DNA from: a bacterium
GTDB taxonomy: Bacteria; ARS69
Direction of reading: 5' to 3'
Assembly: GCA_025774865.1 (NCBI GenBank)
Contig: JALGZO010000311.1
Span: 1-9,629, forward strand
DNA length: 9,629 nt
Part shown: in pieces, positions 1-5,876 of the stretch
Numbering within the stretch: position 1 is the stretch's first letter
Layout: each line of letters opens with the position of its first letter
Notes under the pieces: generated by a model
Seen by the model: only the letters and a program-made list of their open reading frames with translations
What the model was told of the DNA's origin: nothing
Database searches by the model: none
Program-made: the position numbers and the translations under genes

Positions 1-288
1 GTGCCCGGGAGGCCGTGAGCGAGACCGATCTGCCCGAAGCGAGACGGGCGCTCGAGCGTGCCGTCCAGATTCAACGAAGCGCCTGGGAGGCGTATCGCGG
101 GCGTCACTTCCGACGGGCGCTCTCGGCAACGAAAGAGGCGCGCCAGCTTCAGGGCCCGAGAGTATCAGTCCGACGCGAAGGTCGTCTTCGCGGACGGTCG
201 GATGCGGGTGGCTCTCGGCAAGACCCGCGTGGCGGCCGGCCTCGCGAAGCGCGCGATCCGCGTCGTCCAGGGAGGAGCTGAGCTGTGA
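1..288 (+). CDS. 3' end of a helical-repeat protein, truncated by the window edge and apparently frameshifted
   Basis: This is the C-terminal part of a gene that begins before the window. From base 3 to about 155, the frame starting at position 3 reads as amphipathic helix rich in Ala, Arg and Glu (ARRALERAVQIQRSAWEAYR and on), resembling a TPR-like pair of helices. After about 157 that frame becomes low-complexity Arg/Gly/Pro, while the frame starting at position 1 takes over with helical sequence (AREYQSDAKVVFADGRMR, then ALGKTRVAAGLAKRAIRVV) and high GC at third codon positions. That second frame ends at a TGA (286-288) overlapping the next gene's GTG start. One extra base, or two missing, near the GGGCCC run at 152-157 would join the halves. 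It could be a true mutation or an assembly error. No function is recognised. Confidence 0.55.
271..277 (+). promoter_or_regulatory. Shine-Dalgarno GGAGGAG for the GTG start at 285
   Basis: GGAGGAG lies 7 nt before the GTG at 285, inside the upstream coding region. It supports the GTG start and a coupled, GTGA-overlapping gene pair. Confidence 0.7.
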
Positions 289-593
289 TCCGGAGAATCG
301 TGGCCGTCGTCGCGACCGGGTTCCTCCTCGGGTTCGGATCCGCACGGGCGGATCCGGACCCGGCGGCGACGGCCCCCGGGCAGCCTCCGGACGGTGCCTA
401 CGAGGAGCTCCTCGAATCCTTCGACGAAGTCGTCGAGGTGGCGCGCGAGAACGCCCCCGACGAGCTGGCTCTCGTGGAGGCCGAGGAGATCGCGGTGATC
501 GCCGAGGAGTTCTTCGCGGAGGGTGACTCGGAGCTGGCGCTGGAGCTTCTCGAGGAGGCGATCGCTCTTCTCGACGCACCCGAGGGTGGTTGA
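285..593 (+). CDS. Small exported acidic protein with one TPR-like helical hairpin
   Basis: A 102-residue protein of unknown function. Residues 1-22 form a Sec-type signal peptide: Arg-Arg at 3-4, a hydrophobic core (IVAVVATGFLLGFG) and a likely cleavage after SARA. A short Pro/Ala linker follows (about 23-38). The rest is strongly acidic and helical; residues about 62-97, ending in a GDSELALELLEEAIALLD stretch, look like a single TPR-type helix-turn-helix. The mature protein probably sits in the periplasm. The GTG start overlaps the upstream stop by GTGA, has a good Shine-Dalgarno sequence, and gives the signal peptide directly at the N-terminus. The beta-barrel gene begins 6 nt after its stop, so the three genes probably form one operon. 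It may be an accessory to the barrel, but that is inference from position alone. Confidence 0.8.
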   Translation: MIRRIVAVVATGFLLGFGSARADPDPAATAPGQPPDGAYEELLESFDEVVEVARENAPDELALVEAEEIAVIAEEFFAEGDSELALELLEEAIALLDAPEGG

Positions 594-599
594 CGGCAA

Positions 600-1862
600 A
601 TGAGAGTCCTCCCCGTCCCGGTCTTGCTCGTCGTCCTCGCGAACGGCGTGGAGGCCGGGACGGAAGTTCATCCCTGGGTGGGATTCGACTTCGAGTACTT
701 CGGCGAGACCTACCGGATCAACGCGGACGACGACACCGTCACGACGACCAATGACTACGGCCCTACCGTCGGACTTTCCGTGTTCGATCTGTCGCGGCCG
801 GAGCGCCGATTTCGGCTCGACGCCGACGCGCGGCTCGGCAACGACACGCGGCGTTTCCGCCTCGATTTCGACGCGAAGCTCCAGGGCGCGCGGCAGGGAT
901 TCGAGATCCAGCACCAGGGCATGTACCGCACCTTCGACGAGAACAGCGAGCACCTGTCCAGCGATTACCTTCAGGAGTATCTCCGGGCCACCTACGAGCG
1001 GCACTTCGGGCGCGCGCGACTGCGCGTGCGTGATCGGTTTTCCCTCACGTGGTACCGGGATCCGAGCGAGTACAACCTCACGTCGTGGACTCATGAACCC
1101 GGCGCGGATCTCCGCCTTCGCGTCGCCGATCTGAGTGACGTTCGATTCGGATACCGGGTCGGCCGACGCTCCGTCCCGGACTCGACCTCGCTGAATTACT
1201 GGCGTCACACGGCGGAGGTCGGAGTGGGGATCCTGGTCGGCTGGACGACCTCCCTCGACGTGGTCAGCCAGCTCGATCGCCGGATCTACGAGCCGGGGAG
1301 CGCGCGCGAAAGCTCCTGGGAAAACCGCGCGGACGCGGCCCTCTCGTTCGACGCGGGGGATCGGACCACGATGCGGCTCCTCCACGAGAACGAGATCGTC
1401 CGGTTCGACCGACCCGACGAGCTCTACTACGACTTCGACTGGTTTCGGACCGGCTTCCAGGTGGAGGTCCACCAGTCCCGAAGCGTCGATCTCTCGCTGA
1501 TGCCGCTCTATGCGTTTCTGTCCAGCGGATCCGCTACGGCCGAAGAGTACTCCGAGACCGGAATCGAGTTCGGGCTCGACTGGCGTGCCGGGAGCGCCAC
1601 CTGGATTCACGTCTCCGACGAGATCGGCCGGCGAGAATACGAGTCCGCTCAGCTGGCGGAGGTGGATCTGAGCGGGCAGGACTTTCTGACCGCGCTTTAT
1701 TCCGACTACATCTACAATCGCGTCACCATCCTGGTTACCTCCGAGATCCGGCGCGGCGTCGCCGCCAACCTCTTCGTGAACTGGGAGCCGGAGAACCACC
1801 GCGTGTCGAGCCACGACACGGACACCCGCATCGTCTCCGGTGGCATCCAGTACAGGTTCTAG
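600..1862 (+). CDS. Predicted outer-membrane beta-barrel protein
   Basis: A 420-residue protein of no family I recognise by name. Residues 1-19 look like a signal peptide (hydrophobic VLPVPVLLVVL, cleavage near GVEA). The mature protein consists of alternating polar/hydrophobic segments typical of transmembrane beta strands, for example RFRLDADARL, RRFRLDFDAKL, ARLRVRDRFSLTWY, DLRLRVADLSDVRFGYRV, TTSLDVVSQLDRRIY and RVTILVTSEIRRG. It ends in IQYRF, the C-terminal aromatic signature of barrels inserted by the BAM machinery. Many aromatic and Arg/Asp residues are spread evenly, and there is no plug, POTRA or TonB box. The start at 600 is 6 nt downstream of the previous stop, with a modest GAGGG ribosome site at 582-586. 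It is likely the last gene of an operon with the two upstream genes. The transported substrate is unknown. Confidence 0.8.
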   Translation: MRVLPVPVLLVVLANGVEAGTEVHPWVGFDFEYFGETYRINADDDTVTTTNDYGPTVGLSVFDLSRPERRFRLDADARLGNDTRRFRLDFDAKLQGARQGFEIQHQGMYRTFDENSEHLSSDYLQEYLRATYERHFGRARLRVRDRFSLTWYRDPSEYNLTSWTHEPGADLRLRVADLSDVRFGYRVGRRSVPDSTSLNYWRHTAEVGVGILVGWTTSLDVVSQLDRRIYEPGSARESSWENRADAALSFDAGDRTTMRLLHENEIVRFDRPDELYYDFDWFRTGFQVEVHQSRSVDLSLMPLYAFLSSGSATAEEYSETGIEFGLDWRAGSATWIHVSDEIGRREYESAQLAEVDLSGQDFLTALYSDYIYNRVTILVTSEIRRGVAANLFVNWEPENHRVSSHDTDTRIVSGGIQYRF

Positions 1863-1876
1863 CTCCGAACCACCGC

Positions 1877-1902
1877 TTGACGGCGCCGGCCGCCGGTATT
1901 TT
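1877..1902 (+). promoter_or_regulatory. Possible promoter of the M48 protease gene
   Basis: TTGACG (1877-1882; five of six bases of the sigma-70 -35 consensus) and TATTTT (1897-1902) lie in the short gap after the barrel gene. The spacer is only 14 nt, shorter than the usual 16-18, so only part of this pair may be real. Confidence 0.3.
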
Positions 1903-1922
1903 CCTTTCGTGTCCATCCCGCC

Positions 1923-1928
1923 GGAGGT
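1923..1928 (+). promoter_or_regulatory. Shine-Dalgarno GGAGGT that fixes the M48 start
   Basis: GGAGGT ends 4 nt before the ATG at 1933. The reading frame is open back to 1840, but only the 1933 start has a ribosome site, and it places a signal peptide at the N-terminus. Confidence 0.75.
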
Positions 1929-1932
1929 ACCG

Positions 1933-2736
1933 ATGGTCCACAGGCGCCGGGTCACCGTCGCGATCGCGCTCGCGTTTCTCGCCACGGCCGGATGTGCCGC
2001 GCTGAGCCAGATCAATCTCGTCTCGGAGCAGGACGAGCTCGCCATGGGCGCTCAGTTCGCGACCGAGCTCGAGGGGGAGCTCGAGTTCATCGAGGATCCC
2101 TTCGTCGTCGCGTACGTCGACAGCCTCGGGCAGGAGCTGGCCCGCGTCTCCAAGCGCAACCACATTCCGTACACCTTCCACGTCGTCGACACGGACGACG
2201 TCAATGCGTTCGCGGTCCCCGGCGGATACCTCTACGTGAACCGTGGCCTCATCGAGGCCGCCGACACCGAGGCGGAGCTCGCCGGCGTCCTCGGTCACGA
2301 GATCGGACACGTCGTCGGGAAGCACAGCGCGCGTCAGCTGTCGCAGCAGTACGGGCTCCAGGTTCTCGCCGGTCTCGCCCTGGGAGACGATCCCAACATG
2401 GTCGCGGAACTCACGGCCAGCATCGTCGCGACCGGCACGATCATGAAGTACAGCCGAGACATGGAGAGCGAGGCGGACGCGCACGGAGTCCAGGAGCTCT
2501 ACGACGTCGGGCTCGATCCGCGGGGTCTCGCCACGTTCTTCGACAAGCTGGAAGCGATGCGGGGCGAAGGCGGGGGAAGCTCTCTCGAGATGTTCTTCTC
2601 GACGCACCCGGATCCCGGGGCCCGGGCGGCGGACGTGCGCGCGCGGGCCGCCCGGCTACCTCCGAAGGATCTGAGGAGCGACTCGCCGCGGTTCCACGAG
2701 GTCCAGGATCGCGTGAGGGCGGGTCAGGGCGGATAA
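1933..2736 (+). CDS. M48-family zinc metalloprotease, probable lipoprotein
   Basis: A 267-residue peptidase of the M48 family (BepA/YcaL/Oma1-like, short form). The zinc site is HEIGH at 122-126 (His122, catalytic Glu123, His126), and the third ligand is Glu178 in the ESEAD motif (178-182). The conserved STHPDPGAR segment (about 223-231), with His225 and Arg231, is also present. An N-terminal signal with Arg4-Arg6 and a hydrophobic core runs to a Cys at 21 (TAGC), so the protein is probably lipid-anchored in the periplasm; the -3 residue is Thr, so the lipobox is imperfect. No TPR domain follows, unlike E. coli BepA. Family members degrade misfolded or stalled outer-membrane proteins, which fits a genome segment with two barrels. 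The preceding barrel gene is 70 nt upstream. The downstream gene converges on it. Confidence 0.9.
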   Translation: MVHRRRVTVAIALAFLATAGCAALSQINLVSEQDELAMGAQFATELEGELEFIEDPFVVAYVDSLGQELARVSKRNHIPYTFHVVDTDDVNAFAVPGGYLYVNRGLIEAADTEAELAGVLGHEIGHVVGKHSARQLSQQYGLQVLAGLALGDDPNMVAELTASIVATGTIMKYSRDMESEADAHGVQELYDVGLDPRGLATFFDKLEAMRGEGGGSSLEMFFSTHPDPGARAADVRARAARLPPKDLRSDSPRFHEVQDRVRAGQGG

Positions 2737-2741
2737 CGAAA

Positions 2742-2767
2742 GGCCCTCCAGCCGAAACCGAAGGGCC
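2742..2767. terminator. Weak inverted repeat after the M48 gene
   Basis: GGCCCT (2742-2747) can pair with AGGGCC (2762-2767) around a 14-nt loop, 5 nt after the M48 stop. There is no T-tract on either strand. It could contribute to termination but is weak alone. Confidence 0.25.
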
Positions 2768-2785
2768 GGCGAGGGAACGCTCGAA

Positions 2786-2816
2786 GCGGGCGCGCCGGGA
2801 CGGCCGCCGCGCCCGC
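2786..2816. terminator. Perfect 9-bp all-GC hairpin between convergent genes
   Basis: GCGGGCGCG (2786-2794) is exactly complementary to CGCGCCCGC (2808-2816), with a 13-nt loop. It lies between the M48 stop (2736) and the PDZ gene stop (2822), so it could stop transcription from both sides. Neither strand has a T-tract, so it is not a classical intrinsic terminator. Confidence 0.45.
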
Positions 2817-2821
2817 GCCGC

Positions 2822-3742
2822 TCACTCGACGTTCTTCAACTCGTCCAGCTCCTTCCGTAGCGACTCGATCTCCGCGCGAAGCTCGTCGATCGCTTCCTTC
2901 ATCGCTCCCTTCACTTCGTCGTCTCCCATGATCTCGACCACGTGCCGCCGCAGGCCGTTGGCGTGTCGATCCCAGTCGAAATCGAAATGAGGAGGCAGAC
3001 CCATCCCGAGGTGCCCGAAGCCGAGCGGGGACTCCCGCACCTCGATCGTCGCCTTTCCCTTCTTCTGTTTCTTGTCGCGGATCCAGACGACCTCGACCTC
3101 GGACTCCTCTTCGAAATCGCGGATCACCGCTCGGAGCTCCTCCGGGTTCGTCACGTCGGTGCCGCCCACCGCGACGATCACGTCGCCGGCCTTCAGTCCG
3201 AGCTTGGCGGCGGGACTTTCCTCGACGACCTCGGCGACGAGCGCGCCGCCGTTCTCGGCCCCGAAGAACTCGCCCAAACCTCCGCTGAGTGGTTGCGTCA
3301 TCACGCCGAGGTAGCCGCGGTTGCCTCCCAGCCGGAGCTCGTGAGGTCCGCGGAAGCCGGGCTGTCGGCTCGGCCTCTCAGCGAGCTTCGCGCGCACCGT
3401 CGCACTCTTGCCATCGCGCAGGTACTCGATCTCGACCTCGTCGTTCACGCCGTGCTTCCCGACCGCGCGGCGGAGCGTCGAGGGCGTATCGACCTTCTCG
3501 CCGTCAAGGGCGACCACGATGTCGCCTGACTTGAGCCCCGCATCCTCCGCGGGACTACCGTCCATCACCTGGCCGACGAGGACGCCGGAGTCTTCCTGCA
3601 TGTTCAACGCTTCCGCGAGCCCGCCCTCCAGACGCTGAAGCGAGACGCCGAGATAGGCGCCGTCCGGACTCGCCAACCCGACCACGGGCGTGGCCGCGAG
3701 CAGGGCCACGACCAAGATCGCGGCGGGTTTCCGGGAATTCAT
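2822..3742 (-). CDS. Exported tandem-PDZ protein without a protease domain
   Basis: A 306-residue protein. A signal peptide spans residues 1 to about 24 (Arg4-Lys5, then AAILVVALLAATPVVGLA). Two PDZ domains follow, at about 29-120 and 143-236. Each begins with the carboxylate-binding loop (AYLGVSLQ at 29-36, GYLGVMTQ at 143-150) and contains a matching core (SPAEDAGLKSGDIVVALDG at 63-81; SPAAKLGLKAGDVIVAVGG at 176-194). A Gly/Pro/aromatic linker leads to a charged C-terminal helix (about 276-305, ELRAEIESLRKELDELK) that looks like a coiled coil for self-association. There is no trypsin-like or S41 protease domain, so it is probably a periplasmic binding or adaptor protein resembling the PDZ half of HtrA/DegP. 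The ATG at 3742 was chosen for its signal peptide and the GGGAGAG ribosome site 7 nt upstream; the longer open frame beyond it is spurious. Confidence 0.88.
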   Translation of the reverse strand: MNSRKPAAILVVALLAATPVVGLASPDGAYLGVSLQRLEGGLAEALNMQEDSGVLVGQVMDGSPAEDAGLKSGDIVVALDGEKVDTPSTLRRAVGKHGVNDEVEIEYLRDGKSATVRAKLAERPSRQPGFRGPHELRLGGNRGYLGVMTQPLSGGLGEFFGAENGGALVAEVVEESPAAKLGLKAGDVIVAVGGTDVTNPEELRAVIRDFEEESEVEVVWIRDKKQKKGKATIEVRESPLGFGHLGMGLPPHFDFDWDRHANGLRRHVVEIMGDDEVKGAMKEAIDELRAEIESLRKELDELKNVE

Positions 3743-3830
3743 CACGTGTCTCTCCCGTGCTGCAGGGGTTGCGGTGTGCTTCCGGTCACGCCCCCAGAAA
3801 CCCGGATCTGGCCGCAAAGTTTCCATCCGG

Positions 3831-3859
3831 TTGCGGTGGAGCCGAGAGCGGCCTAGATT
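3831..3859 (+). promoter_or_regulatory. Candidate leaderless promoter of the beta-propeller gene
   Basis: TTGCGG (3831-3836) and TAGATT (3854-3859) are separated by exactly 17 nt. The -10-like box ends 6 nt before the ATG at 3866, so transcription would begin at or next to the A of the ATG. No Shine-Dalgarno sequence precedes this start, and an in-frame TAG at 3854-3856 rules out a longer protein. Confidence 0.45.
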
Positions 3860-3865
3860 CGGCGA

Positions 3866-5275
3866 ATGCTGTCGGCTCTCGCGCCCGTCGCGACTCTCGT
3901 CCTTGCCTGCACGGGCCCGTACTGCGCTCCGGACACCGACTTCGAGCGACCGACCCTCGGCGCCATGGGAACGGCCGGGGCGCCCGCGCTCGCCGTCGCG
4001 CCCGACGGTGCCGCACTCCTGCTGTGGGAGAGCCGGGTCGGGGGCGAGTCGGACATCCTGTTCAGTCGCCGCGAGTCCGGCCCGGATGGACGTTGGCTCG
4101 CGGAACCGATCCGCCTGGACACCGACCCGCCAGGGACGTCGCGGTCGATCGAGCCGCGTCTGGCCACCGGCCCCGAAGGTCGGATCTATGCCGCCTGGCA
4201 GGACGGGCGCAACGGCAAGGACGACATCCTGTTTTCGAGCTCGATCGACGGAGGACTCGGCTGGTCGAAGGAGATTCGCCTCGGTGCCACCGCGGCCGGC
4301 GTCTCGTCGGCGTCGATGGCGGCGCTGGCCGCTGGCGCGGGCGGCCACGTGTTCGTGACATGGGAGGACACGCGCGACGGTGAGCGAGACGTCTATCTCG
4401 CACGTTCTCTGGACTTCGGATCGACCTGGGATGAGCGTCGCATCAACTCCGGCGAACCGGGGGCGAGCGCCTCGTACCACCCTCAGATCGTCGCGGCCGA
4501 CGACGGGACACTCCTCGTGGTCTGGTGGGACGAGCGCCACGGTCTCTCCGATCTGTACGTGCGCTGGAGCGGGGATTTCGGCGCGACCTGGAGTCCCGAG
4601 GTGCGACTCGATTCCGGCGAGCCCGGTGCCGTGCCGAGCCGCGACGCGAGGGTCGCGGTCTCCGGCGACCGCGTCGTCATCGCGTGGCAGGAGGCCCCCG
4701 ACGACCCGTTCGCGACACTCGTATCGAGGACGTCGGAGGATCGCGGGGCGAGCTGGGGAGAGATCCGGGAGATCGGCCGGGGGCGGCATCCGTTCCCCGT
4801 CGTGATCGGGGATCATTCGCCGTGCTTCGCCTGGCTCGTGGCGCAGCGGGCCGGACCGGCGGAGAAGACGTCGATCGGAGGGCGCATTCGCGAGATGCCG
4901 CAACCCGTGCGCCTTCAAGCCATGCACGCCAGCGCGGAGGGCCCCGGACGGGAAGTGCAGGTGTTGTCATCGCTGACCGGTCCGGCGTCGCTGTGGCTGG
5001 GAGCTGCGCCCGACCGGATCTGGGCGGTCCGGACGGGAACGCTCGTGGGGCGGGCGGCGCTCGAAGTGTTCGAGAACCCGGGAGACCAGCGCTGGAGCTC
5101 GGCTATCCAGCTCACGTTCGGGCTCGATCTCGTCACGACGGACGTGGAGATCACGGCGCACTCGCTCCGGGGGGCGGTGAGCGCCGATGGGGTCGTGCAT
5201 ATCGCGTGGGTGGCCGACTACGATGGCGTCGGCGATCTCGGCTACTTCCGCCTGCAGCCGAGCGAAGACCGCTGA
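3866..5275 (+). CDS. Exported sialidase-fold (BNR/Asp-box) beta-propeller protein
   Basis: A 469-residue protein built from propeller blades. Four Asp-box motifs (S-x-D-x-G-x-x-W) are visible at 126-133, 181-188, 235-242 and 290-297. A second motif, W-x-x-x-R-x-G-x-x-D-[IVL], recurs near residues 54, 111, 166 and 221, giving a blade spacing of about 55 residues. A further related segment (HIAWVADYDGVGDLGYF) lies near the C-terminus at 445-461. The N-terminus is a short hydrophobic segment ending in LVLAC (Cys15), possibly a lipoprotein signal, but it lacks a basic n-region and the lipobox is poor. The catalytic hallmarks of true sialidases (the FRIP motif and a clear arginine triad) were not seen, so this is probably a non-enzymatic surface or periplasmic propeller. 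The PDZ gene diverges from its 5' side. Confidence 0.82.
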   Translation: MLSALAPVATLVLACTGPYCAPDTDFERPTLGAMGTAGAPALAVAPDGAALLLWESRVGGESDILFSRRESGPDGRWLAEPIRLDTDPPGTSRSIEPRLATGPEGRIYAAWQDGRNGKDDILFSSSIDGGLGWSKEIRLGATAAGVSSASMAALAAGAGGHVFVTWEDTRDGERDVYLARSLDFGSTWDERRINSGEPGASASYHPQIVAADDGTLLVVWWDERHGLSDLYVRWSGDFGATWSPEVRLDSGEPGAVPSRDARVAVSGDRVVIAWQEAPDDPFATLVSRTSEDRGASWGEIREIGRGRHPFPVVIGDHSPCFAWLVAQRAGPAEKTSIGGRIREMPQPVRLQAMHASAEGPGREVQVLSSLTGPASLWLGAAPDRIWAVRTGTLVGRAALEVFENPGDQRWSSAIQLTFGLDLVTTDVEITAHSLRGAVSADGVVHIAWVADYDGVGDLGYFRLQPSEDR

Positions 5276-5325
5276 CGCTCGTACGATGACATCTGGCCCA
5301 CTCCCGCACATCTTCGCGTCGAGAT

Positions 5326-5652
5326 CTAGCACCCGCCGAAGAACAGGCCCCCCAGCGCGCAGCAGACGGCGCCGGCCAGGAACAGGATCCCCAGACCGCC
5401 GGCCAGCAAGAGCAACGGCACGCCGAGTCCCAAGAGGAGCGGCAGCCCGATTACGAGCAGCGGGAGGAAGATCAGGGCCAGTATCAGCCCGCCCAGAATC
5501 TGGAACGGCAAGAGCACGAGGTGGAAAGCCGCGCCGATCAAGAAGAAGACGATCTTGAAGGGCAGCAGTAGGACCGCGATCAGAAAACGGGCGATCCCCG
5601 CAAACACCGCGAGAGCGAGGAGCACACCCGCCAAAATCAAGAGCTCGAGCAT
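5326..5652 (-). CDS. Very hydrophobic small integral membrane protein
   Basis: A 108-residue protein that is almost continuously hydrophobic, with three or four likely transmembrane segments (about 3-30, 33-48, 51-76 and 78-103) and very few charges (Glu3, Arg22, Lys33). The chain contains repeated Leu/Pro/Phe turns (LLLPFKIVFFLIG, LLPFQILGG, LPLLVIGLPLLLG) and ends in AVCCALGGLFFGGC, with two adjacent cysteines and a terminal cysteine. I do not recognise the family. The ATG at 5652 was chosen because GGAGGT sits 7 nt upstream; an in-frame ATG at 5688 would add 12 residues but has no ribosome site. It converges with the propeller gene, 50 nt apart, and diverges from the crotonase gene. Confidence 0.75.
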   Translation of the reverse strand: MLELLILAGVLLALAVFAGIARFLIAVLLLPFKIVFFLIGAAFHLVLLPFQILGGLILALIFLPLLVIGLPLLLGLGVPLLLLAGGLGILFLAGAVCCALGGLFFGGC

Positions 5653-5659
5653 CTCGGCG

Positions 5660-5665
5660 ACCTCC
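5660..5665 (-). promoter_or_regulatory. Shine-Dalgarno GGAGGT that selects the start of the membrane protein
   Basis: On the minus strand GGAGGT is followed by 7 nt and then the ATG at 5652. This favours it over the ATG at 5688. Confidence 0.65.
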
Positions 5666-5828
5666 GTCGCGAACCGGATCCAACCCATGATACGGAATCC
5701 GGGGGTTCTGGGTTGCGCCCGGGTCACCCGGGATTCTAGCGCCGCCCCGTACGCCAAGTCCCGGATTTTCCAGCAGTTCCGCGTGGAGCCGATCCCCCTT
5801 TGGTCTCGCCCCTGGTCCGGGTCCGGGC

Positions 5829-5834
5829 TACATT
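5829..5834 (+). promoter_or_regulatory. Possible -10 box (TACATT) upstream of the crotonase gene
   Basis: TACATT matches TANNNT and lies 42 nt before the ATG at 5877, in the 224-nt gap between divergent genes. No convincing -35 at the right distance was found. An AAGGGAG ribosome site (5865-5871) follows, so this transcript would have a leader. Confidence 0.3.
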
Positions 5835-5876
5835 GAGTCGACGGCGAAGAGGGGGCATCGTCTCAAGGGAGCGGCG

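Noticed and set aside
165-2045. A 626-codon open frame on the minus strand
   Set aside because: It lies antisense to the exported small protein and the beta-barrel, both of which have signal peptides and a barrel C-terminus. Its translation has no recognisable domain and reflects the high GC content.
3767-3838. Ten-base direct repeat GGTTGCGGTG (3767-3776 and 3829-3838) between divergent genes
   Set aside because: There are only two short copies, 62 bp apart, in very GC-rich DNA. One copy overlaps the proposed -35. It could be an operator, but chance cannot be excluded.
3743-4927. N-terminal extension of the PDZ gene on the minus strand
   Set aside because: The extension is antisense to the propeller gene, is Arg/Pro-rich, and precedes a clear signal peptide and ribosome site at 3742.
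4525-5289. Open frame overlapping the propeller gene on the plus strand
   Set aside because: It is Arg/Gly-rich without motifs, while the other frame has the Asp-box repeats.
5653-5688. Upstream ATG at 5688 as the start of the membrane protein
   Set aside because: It has no ribosome site, whereas the ATG at 5652 has GGAGGT at 7 nt. The upstream start remains possible.
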